Assembly: GCA_030431255.1 (NCBI GenBank)
Contig: JAUIJL010000006.1
Coordinates: forward strand, 343,850-407,849
Source: Thermoanaerobaculia bacterium
Lineage (GTDB): Bacteria; Acidobacteriota; Thermoanaerobaculia; Multivoradales; J023
Length of the DNA stretch: 64,000 nt
Reading direction: 5' to 3'
Under the pieces are notes generated by a model. That model had not been told where the DNA came from. It was given only the letters and a program-made list of their open reading frames with translations, and searched no databases. Each line of letters opens with the position of its first letter. Within the stretch, counting starts at the first letter, position 1. Positions 44,523 through 53,165 of the stretch are shown in pieces. The position numbers and the translations under genes were made by a program.

Positions 44523-45059
44523 TTACTCGCGCCATTGGGCCAACCAACGGGCGGGTTTGTCCAAGCTTCCAGTGCGCAGGGACTTCACTTGGACGGCTCG
44601 AGCTCCACCGATTCGCAGCATTTCGGCGATGTAGCCCTTCATCCATCGGCAGAATTCTTCCTCGGCGTAGGCGTAGTCGGCCACCTGGATTTGGGCCCGA
44701 TGGGCATCGACCTGACCGACATCGGCACGCCCGCTGTTGTGGTAGAGCCGCCACAACCGAGGTAGACGTTGGAGGGTGCCCATGGGCGATCCCTTCTGCA
44801 CCATGGACGAGTAAATCTGGAGTAAGTCCACATGGGCGATCGATCGGCCCATCCATGGCCAAGGATCCTTTTCAGTGTCGGGTCGAGCTTCGGCTAGGGC
44901 CTGCAGGAGAGAGAAAAAGTCTTCCTCCGGATACCAGCTTGCCACCAGCACCCGCCCGTCGAGGTAGGGCCTCAGCGAGTCTGGGACCTCGACAGGGGAG
45001 CCCTGGTCCTTGAGCAAACGGACCACCGTGGAAATTGCCGTTCCTTTGATCTTGGCCAT
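44523..45059 (-). CDS. Conserved protein resembling DUF2378/TIGR02265
   Basis: A 178-residue soluble protein. The sequence pattern MAKIKGTAISTVVRLLKD, ASWYPEEDFFSLLQALAEA, and LPRLWRLYHNSGRADV, followed by a region rich in charged helices with AEEEFCRWMKGYIAEMLRIGGAR, resembles the DUF2378 family known from Myxococcales, which may be related to heme-NO-binding-like folds. The match is by eye and could be wrong. It precedes the symporter gene's end on the same strand, with an 18-base gap, so it may be the last gene of that transcript. Confidence 0.6.
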   Translation of the reverse strand: MAKIKGTAISTVVRLLKDQGSPVEVPDSLRPYLDGRVLVASWYPEEDFFSLLQALAEARPDTEKDPWPWMGRSIAHVDLLQIYSSMVQKGSPMGTLQRLPRLWRLYHNSGRADVGQVDAHRAQIQVADYAYAEEEFCRWMKGYIAEMLRIGGARAVQVKSLRTGSLDKPARWLAQWRE

Positions 45060-45077
45060 ATCCGCCCGACGGAGGCT

Positions 45078-46550
45078 CTACGCCTCGGTGAATGCCTTTA
45101 CCGTTTCTGGGTCGTCAGGTGGGGTCAACAAGCTGACCCCAATCAACAGCGGGATGTTCACCGCCAACCCATAGATTCCTTCGTGCACGTCCGGCCAGGG
45201 CCGCAGCTCGGGCATCCAAAGAAAAATCGCATTGGCCACCAGACCGCCGAAGAGCGCGGCCAGAGCACCCTTGCCGGTGGCCCGGGGCCAATAGAATGCC
45301 GCAAAGATGAGAGGGAAAATTTGTGCGACTCCACCGTAGGCCGCGAGCAGGAGGTCTACGAGGGAGGATTGCGAGAAGGCGGCGTAGTAAAAGGCCACCG
45401 CGGACAGCGCGACGACCAATCCACGGATGGCCCATTGCTCCTGGCGGTCGCTCAGAGGCTTGGGGCTGACTTTGGCCCAGCCGTCGCGAATGCCGATCGA
45501 GGCACCGGCGTGCAGGATGGAGTCGCCGGACGACATGGACGCCGCCAGAGCTCCGGCACAGACCAAGCCGATCAAGAGGGGTGACAGCTCGAGCTGGGTC
45601 AACAAATAGGGCAGGATGGTATCCGCAGGCTCGACTCCCGGAAACGCGAGAACACCCGAGAATCCAATCAGCAAGATAGGGACCAGAAAGAGCTGGAAGG
45701 TGGGGTACATGACCACCGTCAACCGCAGAACGCGGTCACTCTTGGCGGCATAGCTCTTCATGAAGAGATGAGGCCACATACAAAAACCCAGGGCCGAAAC
45801 CACCACCGCCGAAGAGAATCCCGCCCAAGACCAGGGCTCGCCGTCGGGTAGGAGACCGGGGACCACGAGCATGTCCGCCTTTTCGCTGGCGGCCAATTGC
45901 TCGAACATGGGGCGGACGCCGCCATAGAGCTTGAAGGGTAGGTAGAGCCCGAGGAACCAGGCGATGACCAACATGAACACGCCCTGGAAGGTGTTGGTCC
46001 AGCCTACCCCCAAGACACCGCTCCAGAGCACGTAGATCATGACCACCGAATAGGTGATCGCCGCGCCCATAACCTCGGAGACCCGACCGCCGGAAATGGT
46101 CGAGAGGATATATCCGGCCCCTTTCATTTGTAGGGTGAGGTAGGGAATGAACGCGCCCACTGAGACCAAGGCCAGCAATACAGAGACCATTCGGCTGTCG
46201 AATCGATGGGTCAAGAGCTCCGCTTGGGTCACGAAGCCGAAACGCTCGCCGAGGCGTCGCGCCCTCGGGCCGAAGAAATAGAACGGTGCCATGCCGATGG
46301 CGCCGTAGGCCAAGATGTAGAAGGCGGAAGCGCCCCTGGAATAGGCCCAACCCGGGGCGCCGAGGAACGCGAACGACGAAAATACCGACGCGCCGAGCAC
46401 GAAATACAAGACCAGAAAATTCATCGAGCGATCGGCTGCGACGTAACCGGTGACACTCTTGGATACCCGGAAGCTGGGCAAGATGCCCATGACCAAGGTC
46501 GCGATCAAATAGACACCGCAGACGATCAAGGCCACCACACCCGTATCCAT
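45078..46550 (-). CDS. Sodium:solute symporter (SSS family)
   Basis: A 490-residue transporter with about 13 membrane helices of the SSS/LeuT fold. Family marks: GYVAADRSMNFLVLYFVLGASVFSSFAFLGAPGWAYSRGASAFYILAYGAIG near the start, VLWSGVLGVGWTNTFQGVFML in the middle and AGALAASMSSGDSILHAGASI with the sodium-site serines. The PutP/PanF branch seems closest; substrate is unknown. It overlaps by one base with the small membrane protein gene upstream, a pairing that is common for PanF-like symporters. An inverted repeat (GGGGTCA/TGACCCC, 45121-45140) lies inside its 3' end. Confidence 0.92.
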   Translation of the reverse strand: MDTGVVALIVCGVYLIATLVMGILPSFRVSKSVTGYVAADRSMNFLVLYFVLGASVFSSFAFLGAPGWAYSRGASAFYILAYGAIGMAPFYFFGPRARRLGERFGFVTQAELLTHRFDSRMVSVLLALVSVGAFIPYLTLQMKGAGYILSTISGGRVSEVMGAAITYSVVMIYVLWSGVLGVGWTNTFQGVFMLVIAWFLGLYLPFKLYGGVRPMFEQLAASEKADMLVVPGLLPDGEPWSWAGFSSAVVVSALGFCMWPHLFMKSYAAKSDRVLRLTVVMYPTFQLFLVPILLIGFSGVLAFPGVEPADTILPYLLTQLELSPLLIGLVCAGALAASMSSGDSILHAGASIGIRDGWAKVSPKPLSDRQEQWAIRGLVVALSAVAFYYAAFSQSSLVDLLLAAYGGVAQIFPLIFAAFYWPRATGKGALAALFGGLVANAIFLWMPELRPWPDVHEGIYGLAVNIPLLIGVSLLTPPDDPETVKAFTEA

Positions 46551-46789
46551 CAGCGGTCCTCACCCAGGTAGAGCCACAGCAGGGCGAAGAAAACGATCAA
46601 GATGGCTGCGATCACCCACACCAAACCCAGGGGCAAGCCCAGAATGAGGGGCTCGATGCCCGCGAAACGAGGGTAAATCGGCCACATCAACATGGCCGCG
46701 GTCATCGTCCAAATGGCGACGAAGATCCAACGTCGCCGACGGGCCGGGGCCGAGGTACCGGGTTTGAAGAAGGAAAGACCCGATCGCAT
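46550..46789 (-). CDS. Small membrane partner of the symporter (DUF3311-like)
   Basis: A 79-residue protein with two membrane helices (about 22-40 and 48-72), including the PLILGLPLGLVWVIAAILIVFF segment typical of DUF3311 proteins, which accompany SSS symporters. The ATG at 46789 has CGGAG nine bases upstream; the open frame extends 17 codons further. Its TGA overlaps the symporter ATG by one base, so translation is coupled. Confidence 0.8.
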   Translation of the reverse strand: MRSGLSFFKPGTSAPARRRRWIFVAIWTMTAAMLMWPIYPRFAGIEPLILGLPLGLVWVIAAILIVFFALLWLYLGEDR

Positions 46790-46928
46790 AGGCGTGTCTC
46801 CGAAAGTGCAAATCTTCTTGGCTGATGATCTACGGATCATAGCTTAGATCCATCCCGAAAGGCCCTCCGTCGGATCGCCTGATAGGGGCGGCGCAGACAA
46901 GGACGCTAAAGTCCCGTACCATTCGCCC

Positions 46929-47645
46929 ATGGAGCTGATGAAGATACTCGACGAGCTGTCGGCGGAGCTTGAGGAGCTGAGCTTTTCGTCTCCGGTGGCC
47001 TACGTATACAACCCGCTGGTCTATGCCCGCGAGCCGATTCGCAAATACCTGGGGCGCTACGCGAGTCTAGGTGCCGAGAACGTGTTCATCGGCATGAATC
47101 CCGGACCTTGGGGCATGGCCCAAACCGGTGTTCCCTTCGGCGCCGTGGAGCCCGTGCGGGATTGGTTGGGTCTCGAATCCGAGGTCGGCCGCCCGCCGAA
47201 CGAGCATCCCAAGCGACCGGTGGAGGGCTTTGCCTGCGGTCGAGCCGAGGTCAGCGGCATGAGGGTTTGGGGTTGGGCTCAGGAGACCTTCGGCAGCCCA
47301 GAGTCCTTCTTCAAGATCTTCTTCATCCACAATTATTGTCCGCTGCTCTTTCTCGCCGACACCGGCCGCAACCTCACCCCGGACAAGCTCAAGGCCGCCG
47401 AGCGCAACGCCATGCTCGAGCCCTGCAATCGGGCCCTGCGGCGATTTATCCAGGTGATGGCTCCCAAGCGGGTGATCGGAGTCGGGGTATGGGCCGAGGC
47501 CCGCGCCCGAGACACCCTGGGCGATCTGGACGTGGAGATCTCGAAGATCCTGCACCCCAGCCCCGCCAGCCCCGTGGCCAATCGCGGCTGGGCCCCGCAA
47601 GCGAGCGCTCAGCTGCGGGAGATGGGCATCGAGCTCGGCACGTAA
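46929..47645 (+). CDS. SMUG1-type single-strand-selective uracil-DNA glycosylase
   Basis: A 238-residue glycosylase very similar in motif content to vertebrate SMUG1, which removes uracil and hydroxymethyluracil from DNA. The block FIGMNPGPWGMAQTGVPFG with catalytic Asn57, RDWLGLESEVGRPPNEHPKRPVEG, and AEVSGMRVWGWA follow the SMUG1 pattern closely; His209 in ILHPSPASP is the second catalytic residue. SMUG1 has a limited distribution in bacteria. It is a lone gene, divergent from the symporter partner and convergent with a thioesterase gene. Confidence 0.93.
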   Translation: MELMKILDELSAELEELSFSSPVAYVYNPLVYAREPIRKYLGRYASLGAENVFIGMNPGPWGMAQTGVPFGAVEPVRDWLGLESEVGRPPNEHPKRPVEGFACGRAEVSGMRVWGWAQETFGSPESFFKIFFIHNYCPLLFLADTGRNLTPDKLKAAERNAMLEPCNRALRRFIQVMAPKRVIGVGVWAEARARDTLGDLDVEISKILHPSPASPVANRGWAPQASAQLREMGIELGT

Positions 47646-47665
47646 CGGCGGCAGCGCCGGCCGGC

Positions 47666-48136
47666 TCAACCGACGATGTAGGTGCCTGTGCCGGTGGCGA
47701 GCAGCTTGTCCTGCTCGTTGTGAAGCTCCATGCGCGTGACCGCTACTCGGCTACCCGTGCGAAGAATGTAACCCGTAGCGTAGAAGCTTTTGCCCACTCC
47801 CCGGCGCAGGAAGTCGACCCGCAGGTCGATGGTGCCGATTTTCGAAAGCACCGCGCTGCGCTCTTCCGGGCCGCTGCCTTCCATGCGCTTCAGGGCATTG
47901 ATCATGGCCACCAATCCGCCGGTGGCGTCGAGGGCGGCCGAGATCACACCGCCGTGCAAAATGCCGTGCACGAAGTTGCCGATTTGCTCGGGGCGCATAT
48001 CCCAGCTCAGCACCACCCGATCCAGGGACAGCTCGGAAACGGTCAAGCCGAGGGCTTTATTAAAGGGGATCCGCTCCTCGAACGTCTTCTTGATCTGGGA
48101 AACGGTCTCCGGGGTCAGAAACGACGCAGCGCTCAT
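47666..48136 (-). CDS. Hotdog-fold acyl-CoA thioesterase (PaaI-like)
   Basis: A 156-residue hotdog-fold protein. FVHGILHGGVISAALDATGG contains the HGG(V) segment with the catalytic Asp nearby, typical of PaaI/YiiD thioesterases; a strand pattern RVDFLRRGVGKSFYATGYILRTGSRVAVTRMEL follows. These hydrolyse acyl-CoA thioesters. The ATG at 48136 has GAGG upstream; the longer frame overlaps the transporter gene. It lies seven bases after the MFS gene on the same strand, so they are probably co-transcribed. Substrate is unknown. Confidence 0.87.
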   Translation of the reverse strand: MSAASFLTPETVSQIKKTFEERIPFNKALGLTVSELSLDRVVLSWDMRPEQIGNFVHGILHGGVISAALDATGGLVAMINALKRMEGSGPEERSAVLSKIGTIDLRVDFLRRGVGKSFYATGYILRTGSRVAVTRMELHNEQDKLLATGTGTYIVG

Positions 48137-48143
48137 AGCCACC

Positions 48144-49478
48144 TCAATGCAATCGGGCTTCCGCCGCCAGAGCCTGACGTTGCCCTTCCTCCACATTCAC
48201 CCGGCTGAGCACGAAGCCGCCGAGCACGAAGAAGACCACCACCGACAACATGGCGTGTTGAATCGATCCGGTGGCTTCGATCACCAGACCGAAGAAGAGC
48301 GGGCCGAAGATACCGGCCACCTTGGCGAAGACCGAGAAGAAGCCGAAGAATTCGGACGCCTTATGTTTGGGGATCATCGTGCCGAAGAGGGAGCGCGAAA
48401 GCCCCTGGGTTCCCCCTTGGACCATGGCGATCATGAAGGCCATGACATAGAACTGATTCAGGGTATCCATAAAGAAGGCGACCACGCTGATGCCCGCGTA
48501 GATGGCGATACCCAACATGATGGCCCTCTTGGTGCCCAGCAGCGGGCCGAGGTTGCCGAAGAGGAAAGCGAAGGGAATGCCAACGAATTGGATCATCAGA
48601 ATGCCGATGATCACCGACTGCTCGGGGAATTCTTTGGAGACGGCGTAAATGCCGCCCATGCGGATGATCGTGCCGATGCCCTCGTTGTAGATCATGTAGG
48701 CCAGCAGCATGGTGAAGCCTTGTTTGTAGCTGCCACTCAGCTCCTGAGCCGTTTCCCGCAGACGGCTCAGCGCCGCTTTGATCGCCGAAGCGCTGTTGGT
48801 TTCATCGGCTTCGATTTTGCGCGGCGGCTCGGACACCCGCAGGAAGAGCGGAATCGAAAAAGCCGCCCACCAGATTCCGGTGACCAAGAAACCCAAACGA
48901 GTGGCGGCGCTACCGTCCTCGAGACCGACCCAGTCCGGATTTTGCACCACCAGGATCAACGCCACCAACAAGAGGGCGCTGCCCAAATAACCCACGGCAT
49001 AGCCGGCGGTCGAGACGCGGTCGAGCTCCTGCTCGGACTTCGAGATGTGGGGAAGGAGAGAATCGTAGAAGACGAAGCTCAGGAAAAGAGCCATGTTGCC
49101 CAAGGCGAAGAGCACCAGGGCAAGCACCCAATCCCCACTTTGGATGAAGAAGAGCAAGCAGGTGGAAATGGATCCCATGGCGACGAACACCGCCAAGAAT
49201 TTCTTTTTGGCCCCTTGGAAATCCGCCATGGCGCCGAGCACCGGCGATAGGAGAGCGACGAAGAGCAGGGACGCGGTGGTGGCGTAGCTGAGCCATTTGG
49301 TGGCGTCTTCCGCGCTCAGGCCGGCGCCACCCGCCACGAGCTTCTGGTAGTAGATCGGAAAGACGGCGGTGATGATGATGAGCACAAACGCCGAGTTGGC
49401 CCAATCGTAGAGAGCCCAAGCCCGCAGCTCTGGACGGTGGAGGCCGAAACGTTCTAATACCGAAGGCCGATCCTGCAT
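48144..49478 (-). CDS. UMF1/Atg22-type MFS transporter
   Basis: A 444-residue transporter with about 12 membrane helices. The N-terminal ELRAWALYDWANSAFVLIIITAVFP is the hallmark of the UMF1 (Atg22-like) branch of the major facilitator superfamily; PVLGAMADFQGAKKKFLAVFVA is the loop 2-3 motif and GTQGLSRSLFGTMIPKHKASEFFGFFSVFAKVAGIFGP the family C-terminal motif. Vacuolar Atg22 exports amino acids, but bacterial substrates are unknown. It forms a unit with the downstream thioesterase; MMPL transporter lies 58 bases upstream of its start on the same strand. Confidence 0.9.
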   Translation of the reverse strand: MQDRPSVLERFGLHRPELRAWALYDWANSAFVLIIITAVFPIYYQKLVAGGAGLSAEDATKWLSYATTASLLFVALLSPVLGAMADFQGAKKKFLAVFVAMGSISTCLLFFIQSGDWVLALVLFALGNMALFLSFVFYDSLLPHISKSEQELDRVSTAGYAVGYLGSALLLVALILVVQNPDWVGLEDGSAATRLGFLVTGIWWAAFSIPLFLRVSEPPRKIEADETNSASAIKAALSRLRETAQELSGSYKQGFTMLLAYMIYNEGIGTIIRMGGIYAVSKEFPEQSVIIGILMIQFVGIPFAFLFGNLGPLLGTKRAIMLGIAIYAGISVVAFFMDTLNQFYVMAFMIAMVQGGTQGLSRSLFGTMIPKHKASEFFGFFSVFAKVAGIFGPLFFGLVIEATGSIQHAMLSVVVFFVLGGFVLSRVNVEEGQRQALAAEARLH

Positions 49479-49536
49479 CTAGAGCTCCCTCATGTGTTGA
49501 CGTCTTGAAACGCGTGTTTTGCGAGGTTGGAGACTA

Positions 49537-51786
49537 TCAGGACAGGCGTTGAGTGACTTCTTTTGGGGTCAAGCTCAGTAGAGCGGGTAGGAGCAAAAGG
49601 TCACCCACCAGCGCCAAGCCGATGGCGATCGCCGAGAGACCGCCGAAACGGGCGATCGGGGCGAAGCTCGAAAGGGCGCAAACCCCAAAGCCGGCGATCA
49701 GAATGCAGGCGGTCAGCACATAGGCCGGAGCGGTGGCGAAAAGGGTCTCTTCCACCGCGGCCCGGCTGCCGTGGACCGGGGCGAGACGGCGAAAATGCCC
49801 CAGGGTGTGGATGGAATCGTCGACCGCCAAACCGAGCACCACGGACGCGGTCATCACCGAAGCGATGTCCAACGGCACCCCCACCCAGCCCATATAACCG
49901 AAGACCCCCACCACCGGCCACAGATTGGGCAGGAGCGCCAGGAGCGCTAGGCGAAAGCTCGGCAAGACCAGCCGCAATACGAACGCGATCACCAACAGGG
50001 TCAGCCCGAGGGAGGTGGCCAACGTGGAAATAAGGTGTTTCTGGGCTTCCAGCAACAGCGGGTATTGGCCGGTGGTTTCCACGGTAGCTTCGGGAAAATG
50101 CCCGAGGGACAGCTCGGAGATCTTCTGATTCAGGTGATCCAGGTCCTCGATATCCGAGGTTTTGACGAAAACTGTGGCGTGGGCGGCGAGCCGACCCTCG
50201 GTCAAGAGGGCGTTCAGGACCCTTTTGCCCTCGACGTCGCCTTGCAAGCCCGCTAGAGCCATCTGTTGACGCATGTGGACGTTGGTCGGGGTGGTCGGCA
50301 CGTGTCTAAGCGCGTCTCGCAGCACCGTGCCGGCACTGACCACCCCAAAGACGTCCGGCAATTGCTCCAGCTCGGTGCCCAAATCCGCCAGTCGGTCCAC
50401 CTCGATGGCCGACGTGAACGCCGGTGGAGCGCCGCCGTTGCTGGCCGGCATGTGGATGACCAGCTCCACCGCCGCGACTCCGATGCCGTGGGACTCGAGG
50501 CGCTCGATGCCCGATCGGAGAGGGTGATCCGGGGCGAGGTAGTGCAGGGCATTGCTGGCGGTCTGGATTTGTGGAACGCCGAGCAAGGCCACCCCGGAGA
50601 TCAACGCCGCAATCAACAACACGGCCGCACGATGAGTGTGGGACCAACGCCCCAACGCCTTGCCGCGACGAGCCCAGCGACCCTCCCAGGAGCTGGTGGC
50701 CGACGCGGTGCCGAAGCCCAGGGTGGCGAGGATCGGGGGGAAGCATACGAAGGCGCAAAACGTCGTGAGCCCGAGACCGATCGCGGCCCAGATTCCTAGG
50801 GAGCGAACAGGAGCCAGCGGGCTGATGGCCAACGATGCGAATCCGATCACCGTGGTAATGCCGGTCCACAGCAGGGCCCAGCCTTTAGCCCTGAAGACCC
50901 TCGCCACCCGAGCTTCACTGGGCTCGTCACCCGCGGGCGCACGGCGCAGGTAGAGCACTACGTGCACCGCGGTCGCCAGGGCGATGACGAAAAGCAACGG
51001 CGGCAGGATGGCCAGCACCATATTCAGCCGCACACCCATGTAGCCGATGGTGGCCATGACCAACAGCTGGCAGAGACCGACGAAAAGCAAAGACGCCACC
51101 ACCTCACTGGCCCGCCGCAAGACCCATCCGAGCAAAACGACCGTGAACAAGATCAGGAGCGGAAAAAAGACGGTTTCGATTTCCTTCGAGGATTCGTCCA
51201 GCTCCCGGTTGAGCACCGGCAAGCCCAAAACCCTGCACACGAGGCCCGGAGGCGGATCGGCGATGATCCGATTCAACGCGTCCAGAAGATCGGAATTGGC
51301 GTCGGAGGGCAGGGGCTCGATCTGCACCAGCAGGGTGACCAAATGACCATCGGCGGAAATCCAGCCGGCTCCACGGTCCAAAGAGTTACCGGCCGCCGAG
51401 GACCGAAAAGCGTCGATATCCTCCGGAGGCCATCCGAATCGCCGGTGGTGCCCGTGCAAGCTGGAGACCTGAAGCACCCCCGGCAGCTCGGCGATCTGCC
51501 GCTCGATCTCCGCCATCCAAACCAGGCTTTCCGGGCTCCACAGCCGGGGACCCTCGATCAGCAGTCGGAGGGTGACGTCACTGCCGAATATCCGTCGGTG
51601 CTCGTCGTATTGGCGGAGCCCTTCCGAATCCTCGACGAAGAAGACCTTTGGCGAATTGTCGGTCTCCAGCTGGAGCAAGCCGGGCAGCATGGTCAGGACC
51701 AAGAGTGTCAGAAATGTCAAGACCACTCGGCGGTGTCGGAGCCAGCGCGTCAAGATGGCGCGATTGGGATTCGGATGGGAGCTCAT
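49537..51786 (-). CDS. RND/MMPL-family exporter
   Basis: A 749-residue RND superfamily protein of the HAE3/MMPL type. It has an N-terminal helix (about 18-36), a first periplasmic domain (about 40-205) and a first helix bundle (about 205-370), a second helix (about 390-410), a second periplasmic domain, and a C-terminal bundle with SVVLGLAVDDSIHTLGHFRR, the conserved aspartates that couple proton flow. These export lipids, hopanoids or similar hydrophobic molecules. The single-polypeptide, two-fold repeat layout without adaptor protein is usual. Function of this one cannot be refined. Confidence 0.9.
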   Translation of the reverse strand: MSSHPNPNRAILTRWLRHRRVVLTFLTLLVLTMLPGLLQLETDNSPKVFFVEDSEGLRQYDEHRRIFGSDVTLRLLIEGPRLWSPESLVWMAEIERQIAELPGVLQVSSLHGHHRRFGWPPEDIDAFRSSAAGNSLDRGAGWISADGHLVTLLVQIEPLPSDANSDLLDALNRIIADPPPGLVCRVLGLPVLNRELDESSKEIETVFFPLLILFTVVLLGWVLRRASEVVASLLFVGLCQLLVMATIGYMGVRLNMVLAILPPLLFVIALATAVHVVLYLRRAPAGDEPSEARVARVFRAKGWALLWTGITTVIGFASLAISPLAPVRSLGIWAAIGLGLTTFCAFVCFPPILATLGFGTASATSSWEGRWARRGKALGRWSHTHRAAVLLIAALISGVALLGVPQIQTASNALHYLAPDHPLRSGIERLESHGIGVAAVELVIHMPASNGGAPPAFTSAIEVDRLADLGTELEQLPDVFGVVSAGTVLRDALRHVPTTPTNVHMRQQMALAGLQGDVEGKRVLNALLTEGRLAAHATVFVKTSDIEDLDHLNQKISELSLGHFPEATVETTGQYPLLLEAQKHLISTLATSLGLTLLVIAFVLRLVLPSFRLALLALLPNLWPVVGVFGYMGWVGVPLDIASVMTASVVLGLAVDDSIHTLGHFRRLAPVHGSRAAVEETLFATAPAYVLTACILIAGFGVCALSSFAPIARFGGLSAIAIGLALVGDLLLLPALLSLTPKEVTQRLS

Positions 51787-51839
51787 AAAGGGATTGGGTC
51801 GGGAGCGGGGTCAGAATTTTGTTTTTTTTCGGGGTCCGA

Positions 51840-51869
51840 TTGACGCCCGCCGGTCAATGGGAATACGGT
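51840..51869 (+). promoter_or_regulatory. Possible promoter of the hppD operon
   Basis: TTGACG (51840-51845) and TACGGT (51864-51869) with 18 bases between. The -10 is poor (three of six), so this is tentative. A short inverted repeat TTGAC/GTCAA (51840-51857) overlaps the -35 and could be a binding site. Confidence 0.3.
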
Positions 51870-51926
51870 GTTTGCAGGAGGTCGAGCCGGGATGCGCTCG
51901 ATCACCGACTGGACGATGCTTTATCG

Positions 51927-51974
51927 CGGATGCCCGTCCGCCTGGGAAGAGTAACCCAGGCAGACGGCAATCCG
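51927..51974 (+). other. Long imperfect hairpin in the hppD leader
   Basis: CGGAT (51927-51931) pairs with ATCCG (51970-51974), and the inner GCC-GTC-GCCTGGG arm pairs with CCCAGGC-GAC-GGC around an AAGAGTAA loop (51946-51953), with a few single-base bulges. There is no T-tract. It lies 78 bases before the hppD start and could be a leader RNA element or a protein-binding site. No known riboswitch class matches. Confidence 0.55.
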
Positions 51975-52052
51975 ATTCGCGCACCATAGAATTTCTCGAT
52001 CCGGGAATTTCTCGCAGATCGGCGCTCACCCATACCTAACGGAGCTCTCGAC

Positions 52053-53141
52053 ATGAGCGAAAACCCACTGAGATTACGGAAGATTCACCACGTTGAAATG
52101 TGGGTAGGCAACGCACGGCAAGCGGCCTACTTCTATCGTCAAGCGTTCGGCTTCTCCCAATTCGCCTATCGGGGTTTGGAAACCGGCGAGCGAGACACGA
52201 TCTCGTTCGCTCTGCGCCAAGGCCAGGCCGTGTTGGTCGTCACCTCTTCCTACGACCCGGAGTCCGACATCAGCCGCCATGTTCAGCTCCACGGTGACGG
52301 GGTCAAAGATATTTGCTTCCATGTCAGTGATGTGGACGCCACCTACGCCAGGGTGATGGAGAACGGTGCGGTGAGCGTGGCCGAGCCCTACGACATGGAG
52401 GATGAAAACGGCACCGTACGTCGTGCCACGATCGAGACCTACGGCGAGACGGTCCACTCCTTCGTGTCCGACAAGGGTTACAACGGCCCGTTTCTGCCGG
52501 GATTCGTGGAAGATGTGGTGGAGACAGAGGACGCCGGCCTGTTGCGTTTCGACCACATGGTCGGCAACGTGGAGCTGGGAAAAATGGAAACCTGGGCATC
52601 CTTCTACGAGAAGGTGCTCGGCTTTAAGCGCTACATCCACTTCGACGAGAGCCAGATCTCCACGGAATACTCGGCTCTGATGTCGATCGTCATGTCCGAC
52701 AACTCCTACGCCATCAAATTCCCGATCAACGAGCCGGCCGCCGGGCTCAAAAAGAGCCAAATCGAGGAATATTTGGAGTTCTATCGGGGTGCCGGCGTGC
52801 AACACATCGCGATGTTGACGAAGGACATCGTCAAAACGGTCTCTCGCCTGATCGACAACGGAGTCAAATTCATCACCGTGCCGGAAACCTACTACGAAGA
52901 GCTGCCGAATCGCGTGGGGCCCATCGAAGAGGATGTGTCCGCCCTGCAGCCCCTCGGCATCCTGGTGGACCGAGACGATGAGGGCTATTTGCTCCAGCTC
53001 TTCACCCAGCCGGTCATGGATCGACCGACCCTTTTCTTTGAGATCATCCAGCGCAAAGGATCCAAGGGTTTCGGCGAAGGAAATTTCAAGGCGCTGTTCG
53101 AGGCCATCGAGAGAGAGCAAGCCAAGCGCGGAAATCTATAA
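52053..53141 (+). CDS. hppD: 4-hydroxyphenylpyruvate dioxygenase
   Basis: A 362-residue Fe(II) dioxygenase that turns 4-hydroxyphenylpyruvate into homogentisate in tyrosine breakdown. Two vicinal-oxygen-chelate halves are visible. Iron ligands are His168 (RFDHMVGN), His251 (GVQHIAML) and Glu330 ([11 protein letters not shown]). The C-terminal [21 protein letters not shown] closes the active site, as in characterised enzymes. It leads an operon with hmgA 24 bases downstream. Confidence 0.97.
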   Translation: MSENPLRLRKIHHVEMWVGNARQAAYFYRQAFGFSQFAYRGLETGERDTISFALRQGQAVLVVTSSYDPESDISRHVQLHGDGVKDICFHVSDVDATYARVMENGAVSVAEPYDMEDENGTVRRATIETYGETVHSFVSDKGYNGPFLPGFVEDVVETEDAGLLRFDHMVGNVELGKMETWASFYEKVLGFKRYIHFDESQISTEYSALMSIVMSDNSYAIKFPINEPAAGLKKSQIEEYLEFYRGAGVQHIAMLTKDIVKTVSRLIDNGVKFITVPETYYEELPNRVGPIEEDVSALQPLGILVDRDDEGYLLQLFTQPVMDRPTLFFEIIQRKGSKGFGEGNFKALFEAIEREQAKRGNL

Positions 53142-53165
53142 TCAGCCGCCGAAGCGAGGACCAAG

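Noticed and set aside
45121-45140. GGGGTCA/TGACCCC inverted repeat as an operator or REP element
   Set aside because: It lies within the 3' coding end of the symporter gene and encodes normal residues; chance or codon use explains it.
52074-53120. Long antisense frame of 348 codons opposite hppD
   Set aside because: It mirrors a strong gene in a GC-rich genome, where antisense frames stay open because stop codons are rare; it has no family features.
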